Shown here: positions 29,048 to 36,864 of the stretch, piece by piece | How positions within the stretch are numbered: the stretch's first letter is position 1 | Layout of the letters: the number at the start of each line of letters is the position of its first letter | Source: Salinicola aestuarinus | Lineage (GTDB): Bacteria; Pseudomonadota; Gammaproteobacteria; Pseudomonadales; Halomonadaceae | DNA: 64,000 nucleotides | Assembly: GCF_003206645.1 (NCBI RefSeq) | Contig: NZ_PZJP01000005.1 | Location: 370,904-434,903, forward strand | Reading direction: 5' to 3' | Translations under genes and position numbers: made by a program | Notes under the pieces: model-generated | Seen by the model: the letters and a program-made list of their open reading frames with translations, nothing else | The model's database searches: none | Told to the model about the DNA's origin: nothing

Positions 29048-30865
29048 ATGGACGACGGCGGCCTTCCCGAACCAAGTCCCGAGGTGACGTCCACCGATCC
29101 CGCGCGGCGGCGGATTCTGGCTCGCCCGCGGGACGAGTCGCTCTACCGGCGCGGACTCGATCTCGGTCTCTCCGAGCTGCAGGCGCGCATCCTGGCCGGG
29201 CGTCTGTCCGGATATGACGGGGCGCTGGAGGCGTTGACCGCCCCGTCGCTTCGCTATCTCAGCCATCCCGACCGGCTTGCCGACGGCGTCAAGAGTGCCG
29301 AACGTATCGCCCGTGCGGTCAGCGAGGGTGAGCATATCGGCGTGCTTACCGACTACGACGTCGACGGCATTACCTCCCACGTGGTGATGCTGCGTGCGCT
29401 GACCGAGCTTTTCGGCGTGCCGTCGTCGAGGATCCACAGCCTGATCGGCCACCGCATCAACGACGGCTACGGTATCAGCCTGCCGCTGGTCGAGCGCACG
29501 CTCGCGCTCTCGCCACGCCCGACCCTGGTGGTCACCGCCGACTGTGGCTCCTCGGACGAGCCGCGCATTGCCCGGCTGCGGGCGGCGGGTATCGATGTCG
29601 TCGTCACCGATCACCATGCGCTGCCGCTGGAGGGGCCGCCATCCTCGGCCTACACCACCGTCAATCCGACGCGCAGCGACTGCCGCTACCCGGACAAGAC
29701 CATCGCCGGCTGCATGGTCGCCTGGCTCGTGATGTCACTGACCCGTTCGGTGCTGATCGAGCAGGGCGTGCTGGCGTCGTCGACGCCCAAACTGTCGCCC
29801 TGGCTCTCCTACGTGGCGCTCGGTACCGTCGCTGACTGCGTTTCGCTGGGGGCGAGTGCCGCCAACCGCGCCGTGGTGACGTACGGTTTGCGGCTGATCA
29901 ACCGCATGGAGGCCCCCTGCTGGCGGGTGATGGCCGAGCGCCTCGGTGCCGACAGCACGCCGTTCGACGCCGAAACGCTGGCCTTCCAGATGGGCCCGCG
30001 CATCAACGCGCGCTCGCGACTCGACGACCCCTACGCGGCACTGCACTTCATGCTGGCCGCCGACGATGCGCTGGCGCGTCAGAAGCTGCAGGTACTCGAC
30101 GACGACAATCAGTCGCGCAAGGCGCTCGAGGCGGACATGGTCGAGCAGGCGCGGCAGCAGGCTGCGGGTCAGCTCGATCAGGATTACACCGCGCTGGTGA
30201 TCCACCTGCCCGAGGGTCATCCGGGGGTGCAGGGCATCGTCGCCTCGCGGTTGGTGCAGTCATTCGGCCGGCCCGCCGTGGTGCTGACCCCGGCCACCGC
30301 ACCGGAGATGCTCACCGGTTCCGGTCGCTCCATCGATGCGCTTCACCTGCGTGACGCCCTCCAGCGCACCGTTGAGCTGGCGCCCGAATGTCTGCCGCGC
30401 TTTGGCGGACACCGGGGCGCGGCGGGCGTCGGCGTGCCGCTGGCGCAGCTGGAGACGTTCAGCGCGAGGTTCCGGCAAGCCGTCGATGAGCAGCTCGGCG
30501 GTCGCGAGCTCTTCCCGGTGGTGTGGACGGACGGCGAGCTCGACGCCGATCAGTTGACGCTGGGCACTCTGGATGAACTCGCGGCGCTGGCGCCCTACGG
30601 TCGTGAATTCGACGCGCCGCTGTTCGAGGCGACGTTCATCGTCGAACAGCTACGCCCGGTGGGAGCGGAGGGCAACCATCTGATGCTCGAGCTCTCGCTG
30701 GGGCGAGCGGTTAGCCGGGCGATCTGGTTTCGGGCCCTCAATCCCGGCGAGGCGGCGCCCATCGCCTCTGGCGATCACGTACGCTGCGCTTTCAAGCTCT
30801 CCCGCAATCGCTGGAAGGGGCGGGAGTCGCTGCAGTTGATGGTCGAGCACGCCGAGCGCGTCTAG
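29048..30865 (+). CDS. recJ: Single-stranded-DNA-specific exonuclease RecJ
   Basis: A 605-residue 5'-3' exonuclease acting in RecF-pathway recombination and mismatch repair. DHH-family metal motifs are visible: LTDYDVDGIT near 100, TADCGSSDE near 160, VVTDHHALP near 185, and a DHHA1 region with FGGHRGAAGVGV near 450. A C-terminal OB-like domain completes it. It starts 8 bases after thrC, so the two are probably co-transcribed. In E. coli recJ lies between dsbC and prfB; here it follows thrC, the Pseudomonas-like arrangement. Confidence 0.95.
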   Translation: MDDGGLPEPSPEVTSTDPARRRILARPRDESLYRRGLDLGLSELQARILAGRLSGYDGALEALTAPSLRYLSHPDRLADGVKSAERIARAVSEGEHIGVLTDYDVDGITSHVVMLRALTELFGVPSSRIHSLIGHRINDGYGISLPLVERTLALSPRPTLVVTADCGSSDEPRIARLRAAGIDVVVTDHHALPLEGPPSSAYTTVNPTRSDCRYPDKTIAGCMVAWLVMSLTRSVLIEQGVLASSTPKLSPWLSYVALGTVADCVSLGASAANRAVVTYGLRLINRMEAPCWRVMAERLGADSTPFDAETLAFQMGPRINARSRLDDPYAALHFMLAADDALARQKLQVLDDDNQSRKALEADMVEQARQQAAGQLDQDYTALVIHLPEGHPGVQGIVASRLVQSFGRPAVVLTPATAPEMLTGSGRSIDALHLRDALQRTVELAPECLPRFGGHRGAAGVGVPLAQLETFSARFRQAVDEQLGGRELFPVVWTDGELDADQLTLGTLDELAALAPYGREFDAPLFEATFIVEQLRPVGAEGNHLMLELSLGRAVSRAIWFRALNPGEAAPIASGDHVRCAFKLSRNRWKGRESLQLMVEHAERV

Positions 30866-31068
30866 CGAGCGTGGCAGTGGATGCGCGCCCTACCCCAGGG
30901 CGCTGGCCGCCGCGTTGTCGACCCCGCACATCCTGTCCCGCCCTTGTCGTTTCTTCCCCTTGTTTCTCCGGACCGTGGGTGTTGCCGCTATAATCCTGTG
31001 CGAGGCGCCACAAGCGCCCCATGCGATAACACCTGCCTATCCGGCAGCACGACAATAAGGGTTGCTTC

Positions 31069-31680
31069 ATGGAAACCACGCAGCGTCATCGGCCTTACGA
31101 GGACGGTCTTGCCATCATTCTGGGATCGTCCTGCGCCGCCCTCGGCCTTGCGCTCTACCATCACGCCGAGATCCTTATCGGCAGCACCGCCGGCATGGCA
31201 CTACTGATCACCTATGCCACCGGCGCCAGCTTCGGCCCGGTCTTCTTCGTCATCAATCTGCCGTTCTACTGGCTGGCGTGGCGCCGTATTGGTCACCAGT
31301 TCACGCTGAAGACGTTTCTCGCGGTCAGTCTGCTCTCCTGGATCTCCTGGATGCTGCCGGCGTGGCTCGATATCGGTGAGGTGGAGCCGCTGTTCGCGGC
31401 ACTGCTGGGCGGCAGTCTGATCGGGCTCGGGGTGCTGTTTCTGTTCCGACACCGGGGCAGCCTCGGCGGCTTCAACATTCTCGCCGTCTATCTGCAGGAT
31501 CGCTACGGCTGGCCGGCGGGCAAGGTGCAGCTCGCACTGGACGGATTGATCATGCTGTCAGCGTTTGCCGTGCTGCCGGTGGCCAACGTGATCTATTCGA
31601 TCATCGGTGCCGTGGTGCTGGGTGTGATCCTGACGATCAACCACCGCCCCGGACTCTACACCGGCGTCAGCCAGAGCTGA
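31069..31680 (+). CDS. YitT family membrane protein
   Basis: A 203-residue protein with about five transmembrane segments of the YitT/DUF161 type (GSTAGMALLITYATGASFGPVFFVINLPFYW). It lacks the C-terminal soluble DUF2179 domain found in Bacillus members. Function is not established for this class. AAGGGTTG precedes the ATG. A TATAAT at 30989-30994 may be its -10 element, but I see no matching -35. It converges on the copper ATPase operon. Confidence 0.83.
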   Translation: METTQRHRPYEDGLAIILGSSCAALGLALYHHAEILIGSTAGMALLITYATGASFGPVFFVINLPFYWLAWRRIGHQFTLKTFLAVSLLSWISWMLPAWLDIGEVEPLFAALLGGSLIGLGVLFLFRHRGSLGGFNILAVYLQDRYGWPAGKVQLALDGLIMLSAFAVLPVANVIYSIIGAVVLGVILTINHRPGLYTGVSQS

Positions 31681-31764
31681 ATGGGGTTGGCTCGGGCGCC
31701 AGGGACGAGACAGCGCGGCGACGCGCAGGGCCACGTGCCTCCCGCAGGCGGGACGCAAAGGCCC

Positions 31765-31792
31765 AAAAAAGGGCGAGCCCGTGGGCTCGCCC
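31765..31792 (-). terminator. Bidirectional terminator, strongest for the copA operon
   Basis: A perfect 10-bp stem (GGGCGAGCCC / GGGCTCGCCC) with a 2-base loop. Read leftwards it is followed by TTTTTT, a strong terminator about 30 bases after the 24-residue gene. Read rightwards it is followed by TGCGTCTT and may also stop the YitT transcript. Confidence 0.85.
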
Positions 31793-31822
31793 TGCGTCTT
31801 CCGGCCTTGACGCCGGAACGAC

Positions 31823-31897
31823 TCATCCCTTGAGCCAGAACCACCAGATGATGAATACGATCACGGCGATTCCCAGGGTATTGAGGAGCAGTGTCAT
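31823..31897 (-). CDS. 24-residue membrane peptide coupled to copA
   Basis: A 24-residue peptide, MTLLLNTLGIAVIVFIIWWF then WLKG, almost entirely one transmembrane helix with a WWFWL end and a single lysine. Its ATG overlaps the copA stop in an ATGA arrangement, and the operon terminator follows about 25-30 bases later, so it is inside the transcript. Similar IVWWFWL segments form the N-terminal anchor of cupredoxin-domain proteins encoded next to heavy-metal ATPases, as I recall them. Here the cupredoxin part is absent. It could be a free-standing accessory subunit of the ATPase or the remnant of a longer gene; coupling and compactness favour the first. Confidence 0.6.
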   Translation of the reverse strand: MTLLLNTLGIAVIVFIIWWFWLKG

Positions 31898-34440
31898 GTC
31901 GCTGCCGTCTCTCTGTCGTGGGTCGCTTGCGGGCGTTGGCGTTCGGGGTCGAACCACCGCAGCCGATTGGCATTGCTCACCACCGTGACCGACGACAGCG
32001 ACATCGCGAGTGCCGCCAGCAGGGGGGAGAGCAGCGCGCCGGTGATGGGGTAGAGCACACCGGCGGCAATGGGAATGCCGAGCGCATTGTAACCGAACGC
32101 CCCCCACAGGTTCTGCCGGATATTGGCGAGCGTCGCCCGACTGATGGCAATGGCGTCGGCGACGCCGTGCAGCGAGTCGCGCATCAGGGTCATGCCGGCA
32201 CTCTCGATCGCGACGTCGGTGCCGTGGCCGATGGCAAAGCCGACCTCGGCCTGCGCGAGTGCCGGGGCGTCATTGATGCCGTCGCCGACCATGCCGACGC
32301 GCTCGCCGCGACCCTGTAGCATCTCGACGATGCGCTGCTTGTCCGCCGGCAGCAGCCCGGCATGGACTTCGTCGATGCCTGCCTCGGTGGCGATCGCGCG
32401 GGCAGCGGTTTCGCTGTCGCCGCTCAGCATGACCACTCTCAGCCCTGCCGCCTGGATCCTTGCGATCGCCGCTTGGCTGTCGTCACGTAGCGGGTCGCGC
32501 ACCGCAAAGGCGGCCGCCAGCGCGTCACCGACGCCGAGATAGATCACGCTCGCCGCCTGCTGCTGCCACTGCGTCGTCGTCTCCCGCAGGCCAGTGAGGT
32601 CGATGCCGGCGTCACTCATCATGGCTTCGTTGCCGAGCCATAGCCCCCGACCATCGTCCAGCGTGGCCGTGACACCGCGGCCGCTGTAGCTCTCGAAGTC
32701 ACGAATCGTGATCGCGTCGGCGTCATGGGTGGCCGCGAGCAGCGCCGCGGCCAGCGGGTGCTCGGAGCGGCGTTCGAGGGCGACGACAATGGCGTCGATC
32801 TCGGCGCGTGAGAGGCTCGGGCTTTCGTCGTGGCGGCCGATGACCCGCGGTTTGCCCTCGGTCAGGGTGCCGGTCTTGTCGACCACCAGTGTGGTCAGTC
32901 GACTCGCGGATTGCAGCGCCTCGCCGTCACGCACGAGGACACCGTGTTCGGCGGCCTTGCCGATGCCGATCATGGTGGAGATCGGCGTGGCGAGGCCCAG
33001 CGCGCAGGGACAGGCGATGATCAATACCGTGGTTGCCGCGATCAGGGTATGGATGAGCTGAGGCGCCGGGCCGACGTTGAACCAGATCAGCGCCGTGAGC
33101 ATGGCCGCGATCATGACGCTGGGTACGAAAACCGCCGAGACGCGGTCGGCGAGGGCGCCGATCGGCGGGCGTGACGCCTGGGCGCGGGCGACCTGGTCGA
33201 CGATACGTCCCAGCCGGGTGTCGTCACCGACCTGGGTCGCCCGGTAAACCAGTGAACCTTGTCCGTTGAGCGTGCCGGCGCTCACCGCTTGCCCGGCAGA
33301 CTTGCGTACCGGCGTCGGCTCGCCGGTGAGCATCGATTCGTCGATGTAGCTCTCGCCCGTTTCGACCTCGCCGTCGACCGGTAGCCGCTCCCCGGGGCGC
33401 ACGCGAATCCGTTCTCCCGTCGTGACCGTGTCGATGTCGACATCCAGCTCGCGGCCTTCGCGGATGACCCGGGCGGTGTCACTGCCAAGGTCGAGCAGGC
33501 GCGAAAGCGCCTGGCTGGTACGCCCGCGGGCGCGCAGCTCCAGCGCCTGGCCCAGACCGATCAGCCCCACGATCATCAACGAAGCCTCGAAGTAGAGATG
33601 GCGTGAGCCCTCGGGAATGGCGCCGGGGAAGAGCACCACCGCCATGGAGTAGAGCCAGGCGGCGGCGCTGCCGAGGGCGATCAGCGTATCCATGTTGGCC
33701 TGATGGTGACGAAACGCCTTGAAGGCGCCGTCGAAGAAGCGTCGCCCGGCCGTCGCCAGCACGCCCAGCGTCGCCATACCCAGAGCGAACCAGAGCCAGC
33801 GCTCGCCACCGGTGAGTGCTGGCGTATGAACGAACATCGCCAACATCAGCGGAAGACCGAGGGCGAGGCTCACCGCCGACTCGATAGCGTGGCGGCGCAT
33901 CCGGCGCTCGGCGTCCTGCTGGCGGCGTTCATTCGCTGTTTGGAGATCCTCGACCGGGGTGGCGTCATAGCCCGCCGAGCGGACGGCGTCGATCAGCGCC
34001 TCATCCGACGCGCTGCCGGTCACCAGGGCGCTCTCGCCGGCGAAATCGACCTGGGCGTGCTGAACGCCGGTCGTTGTCGATAGCGCCTTCTGCACCGCGT
34101 TGACGCAGCCGGCGCAGGTCATGCCGTCGATGCTGAAGCGCCGCGGCCGGCTGTCGTCGCTGGCCGGTGTCGGGTGGTCCGCGGAGGGACTCCCGGACGC
34201 GGCGGCGTCGGGCTCACCGGAGCCAGTCTGCCTGTGGCCGTCGTCGTTCGGCGGATAGCCCGCTTCGGTCAGCAATGCGCTGACCTGCTCGGCGTCGAGT
34301 CGCGTGTCGATGTCGAGGCGTTTTTCGGCGGGGTCGCCGACGACCTCGGCCTCGACGTCTTCGGCCTGAACCGCCGCGCGCATGCGTTTGACACACCCCT
34401 GGCAGTGCATGGCGTCGATACGGTAGCGATGCGCGTTCAT
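31894..34440 (-). CDS. copA: Copper-exporting P1B-type ATPase CopA
   Basis: An 848-residue P1B-1 ATPase exporting Cu(I) to the periplasm. Two N-terminal heavy-metal domains carry C13xxC16 (MHCQGC) and C109xxC112 (GMTCAGC). The transmembrane metal site is C477-P-C479 (IACPCALG). The phosphorylated aspartate is D521 in DKTGTLTEG, the nucleotide-domain SEHPLA motif follows, and the hinge is GDGINDAP. The first metal domain is divergent (MHCQGC instead of GMxCxxC). It overlaps the upstream MerR gene by 4 bases and the downstream 24-residue gene by 4 bases, so the operon is fully coupled. Confidence 0.95.
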   Translation of the reverse strand: MNAHRYRIDAMHCQGCVKRMRAAVQAEDVEAEVVGDPAEKRLDIDTRLDAEQVSALLTEAGYPPNDDGHRQTGSGEPDAAASGSPSADHPTPASDDSRPRRFSIDGMTCAGCVNAVQKALSTTTGVQHAQVDFAGESALVTGSASDEALIDAVRSAGYDATPVEDLQTANERRQQDAERRMRRHAIESAVSLALGLPLMLAMFVHTPALTGGERWLWFALGMATLGVLATAGRRFFDGAFKAFRHHQANMDTLIALGSAAAWLYSMAVVLFPGAIPEGSRHLYFEASLMIVGLIGLGQALELRARGRTSQALSRLLDLGSDTARVIREGRELDVDIDTVTTGERIRVRPGERLPVDGEVETGESYIDESMLTGEPTPVRKSAGQAVSAGTLNGQGSLVYRATQVGDDTRLGRIVDQVARAQASRPPIGALADRVSAVFVPSVMIAAMLTALIWFNVGPAPQLIHTLIAATTVLIIACPCALGLATPISTMIGIGKAAEHGVLVRDGEALQSASRLTTLVVDKTGTLTEGKPRVIGRHDESPSLSRAEIDAIVVALERRSEHPLAAALLAATHDADAITIRDFESYSGRGVTATLDDGRGLWLGNEAMMSDAGIDLTGLRETTTQWQQQAASVIYLGVGDALAAAFAVRDPLRDDSQAAIARIQAAGLRVVMLSGDSETAARAIATEAGIDEVHAGLLPADKQRIVEMLQGRGERVGMVGDGINDAPALAQAEVGFAIGHGTDVAIESAGMTLMRDSLHGVADAIAISRATLANIRQNLWGAFGYNALGIPIAAGVLYPITGALLSPLLAALAMSLSSVTVVSNANRLRWFDPERQRPQATHDRETAAT

Positions 34441-34868
34441 GGCGTCTGCCCGCGCGTGGCGTCATCGTCGGCCGCGTGCTCGATCAGACGACAGATGCTG
34501 TCGCCGTTCGGTGTGCCGTCCGGCAGCGTCGACCACTCATCGATGGCCTGTTCCATGCGTGTCGCCAGGGACTGGAGCTCCTCGATCTGGGCGCGAATGC
34601 GGGGCAGGCGAGCCGCCAGCAGATCCCGCACCAGCGGGCAGGGCGAGTCACCCTGGTCGGCCTGTTCGAGAATCTCGGCGACCTCCTTGAGGCTGAAGCC
34701 GAGCGTACGCGCGCGTTGTATGAAGCGCAGCCGACCCAATGCACGCCGGTCGTAGAGTTGATAGCCGTTGTCGGGGTCGCGTCGCGGAACGAGCAGTCCC
34801 TGCCGCGAGTAGTGGCGCACCGTCTCCGGCGTGACGCCGGCCGTGCGGGCGAGTTCGGTGACTTTCAT
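34437..34868 (-). CDS. MerR-family metal-responsive regulator
   Basis: A 143-residue MerR protein. The winged helix is at about 1-70 (MKVTELARTAGVTPETVRHYSRQGLL), the dimer helix at about 82-115, and the metal loop follows. Candidate metal ligands are C77 (DSPCPLV) and C126 (SICRLIEH). This pattern looks closer to PbrR/CadR-type sensors with a Cys at the base of the dimer helix than to classical CueR, which uses a C-x7-C loop, so the inducer could be Cu(I), Ag(I) or a divalent metal. AGGAGGTC precedes the ATG. It regulates its own operon through the operator at 34907-34927. Confidence 0.85.
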   Translation of the reverse strand: MKVTELARTAGVTPETVRHYSRQGLLVPRRDPDNGYQLYDRRALGRLRFIQRARTLGFSLKEVAEILEQADQGDSPCPLVRDLLAARLPRIRAQIEELQSLATRMEQAIDEWSTLPDGTPNGDSICRLIEHAADDDATRGQTP

Positions 34869-35264
34869 GCGACCTCCTGATCTCGAACTGACTACTCCAG
34901 CTTAAAACCTGTGTGTTAGGCAATGGTCAATCGGCGCGGAGAGCGTGGAGGCAATCGGTGGCGAAACGAGTCGCTGGGGTCAGTAGCGCCCGGCACCGAT
35001 CGCGCGCGGTCGGCCGTCCTATGGAGCGAGGCTTTTGTCGTACGACTTGTGTCGACCAAGACTAAAGAGAGCGCCAAAACGCGATTGAAACGACCGTTTG
35101 CCAATTGACGGCCCTGGGCGCTTACGTCAAAAGAGAAGGCGACAAATCGATACGTCACCTTGCCTTCGCAAGCGTGCCGGTCGCCGACAACCGCAATGGA
35201 AACCCCTCAGCGATGGCGCCTGTCGTCTCGTCTCGAAAGGGGTAACAAGTGCAGGGGACAGACT
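34869..35264. other. Divergent intergenic region between the metal operon and fadL
   Basis: About 400 bases. The left end holds the MerR-type promoter at 34900-34930. The rest is moderately AT-rich, with a short open frame at 34923-35108 that I consider spurious because it begins inside the operator and has no ribosome site. The fadL promoter should lie in the right half, but I see no convincing -35/-10 pair. Confidence 0.5.
34900..34930 (-). promoter_or_regulatory. MerR-type promoter and operator of the merR-copA operon
   Basis: On the minus strand, -35 TTGACC and -10 TTAAGC are separated by 19 bases, the overlong spacer typical of MerR-activated promoters. Centred in it is a 21-bp dyad, ACCATTG-CCTAACA-CACAGGT, whose seven-base arms match at five positions. 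It has the same ACC...GGT layout as CueR-type operators. It lies 32 bases upstream of the regulator's start, so the regulator would control its own gene and copA. Confidence 0.75.
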
Positions 35265-36632
35265 ATGGAACAGTGCTACCGTCATCGCTTCGACCGTCGC
35301 GTGGGTAACCGCGATAACCGACTTTCGCTCGCCATCGCCGTTGCGTGTCTCGTCGCCTCCGGGCAGGCCGTTGCCGGGGGGTATCAGCTCAATGAGCAGA
35401 GCGTGAGCGGGCAGGGCTATGGCCATGCCGGCCGCAGCTCCAACGTCAACGACGCCAGCATCGTCTACGGCAACCCGGCGGGCATCTCGTTTCTGGATCG
35501 CGCGCAGATTACCGCCGGTGCCACTTATCTCGACGTCAAAAACGATATCGACAACGTGAGCACGAGCCGGTCGGTGGATAGTGGCGTTGCCGGGGGCGGC
35601 GCCCCGTCGGGGGTCCAGGTGCCGATCGGCGCAGTCCCCGGCAGCAGCGACGGCGACATGGTCGGTAGCAAGGTGATCCCGTTCGGGTTCTATGCCCAGC
35701 CGATCAACGACAGCTGGTCCTTCGGCCTCGGGGTCTATGCTCCCTTCGGCTCCAAGACAGACTACGAGGCTGACTTCCAGGGGCGCTACTTCGGCGACTA
35801 CACCGAAGTCGTCGTGGCGACCGTTCAGCCGACCTTGGCCTACCGCTTCAACGATCAGTGGTCGCTCGGCGTTGGCGTGACCTACAACCAGGTCGAGGGC
35901 GAGCTGCGTCGGCAGCTTCCCACCGACGCTGCCTATAACTCGGCGGCGGACATCGACTCGCGCGTCGACGGTGACGACGACGCCTGGGGTTACAACATCG
36001 GCGTGCTCTATCGACCGTTCGAAGCGACGACGCTGGGCCTGACCTACCGCTCCAAGGTCGACTACACCCTGGAAGGGGACTTCGAAGCCAAGGATCCGCT
36101 GGGCAACGTGGTAGCCGCCGACAGTGCCGAGCTCGATCTCACGACACCGGAGACCATCAATTTCTCGATTACCCAGCAGATGACGCCGGATCTCAAGCTG
36201 ATGTTCGGAGCCTCCTGGGTACGCTGGGACCGCTTCAATGAAATCCGGGTGACCGGCGACGCAGGAAACACGATTACTCAGGAGCAGCAGAGCTATCGCA
36301 ACGCCTGGGCATTCGCGGTGGGCGGCGAGTACGCGCTCAATCCGCAATGGGTACTGCGCGCCGGCGTCACGCTCGACGAAACGCCGACCAACGACACCTA
36401 CCGCAGCGTGCGCATCCCCTCGGACGATCGACGCATCTTCTCGCTGGGGGCGGGCTGGACGCCGGTGCCGGATCTCACCATCGATCTTGCCTACTCCTAC
36501 CTCACCGAGCGGCGCACCGAGGTCTCGCAGGAGCGCAGCGACCTGCTGAACGGCGCTGGAGGAGCGACTTACGAAGCCGATTACAAAAATGAAGCCCACG
36601 GCTTTGGTGCCCAGGCAACGTATCGGTTCTAG
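35265..36632 (+). CDS. FadL/OmpP1-type outer-membrane hydrophobic-substrate channel
   Basis: A 455-residue outer-membrane protein. A signal peptide ends near residue 37 (LSLAIAVACLVASGQAVA), and the mature protein begins GGYQLNEQS, the hatch-like start of FadL proteins. The rest is beta-barrel sequence with alternating aromatic residues, ending HGFGAQATYRF with the C-terminal Phe signal. An extracellular-type insert rich in Gly and Ser lies near residues 95-125. It probably takes up long-chain fatty acids or other hydrophobic compounds. AGGGGA precedes the ATG at 35265; an in-frame upstream ATG at 35160 would bury the signal peptide. Confidence 0.88.
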   Translation: MEQCYRHRFDRRVGNRDNRLSLAIAVACLVASGQAVAGGYQLNEQSVSGQGYGHAGRSSNVNDASIVYGNPAGISFLDRAQITAGATYLDVKNDIDNVSTSRSVDSGVAGGGAPSGVQVPIGAVPGSSDGDMVGSKVIPFGFYAQPINDSWSFGLGVYAPFGSKTDYEADFQGRYFGDYTEVVVATVQPTLAYRFNDQWSLGVGVTYNQVEGELRRQLPTDAAYNSAADIDSRVDGDDDAWGYNIGVLYRPFEATTLGLTYRSKVDYTLEGDFEAKDPLGNVVAADSAELDLTTPETINFSITQQMTPDLKLMFGASWVRWDRFNEIRVTGDAGNTITQEQQSYRNAWAFAVGGEYALNPQWVLRAGVTLDETPTNDTYRSVRIPSDDRRIFSLGAGWTPVPDLTIDLAYSYLTERRTEVSQERSDLLNGAGGATYEADYKNEAHGFGAQATYRF

Positions 36633-36724
36633 ACACGCGAGGCGACGTCGCTCATCGAGAACCGACGAAGGGAACGTAGGTAGAGAACGGATTGGGAGAA
36701 CCTTCCAAGCTAACCGACAAGGAG

Positions 36725-36757
36725 ACGGCCCCGCCCTGGAAAGGGGCGGGGCCGTTT
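36725..36757 (+). terminator. Terminator after the FadL-type gene
   Basis: A perfect 12-bp GC-rich stem (ACGGCCCCGCCC / GGGCGGGGCCGT) with a 7-base loop, followed by TTG. It lies about 90 bases after the fadL stop and before the convergent M13 peptidase gene. The T-tract is short. Confidence 0.7.
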
Positions 36758-36864
36758 GCCGTGTGGAGAGTCGCCAGCGGGGGCACACCACACCGCCTAC
36801 CCACCGCTCGACAGCCTCTCGACAGAGACTCTGGCCTCTCGGTGACTCCCGTCGTCGCCGGGCG

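Noticed and set aside
36725..36757. GC hairpin as a terminator for the M13 peptidase gene
   Set aside because: On the minus strand it is followed by CTCC with no T-tract and lies over 100 bases after the stop; it fits the FadL-type gene better.
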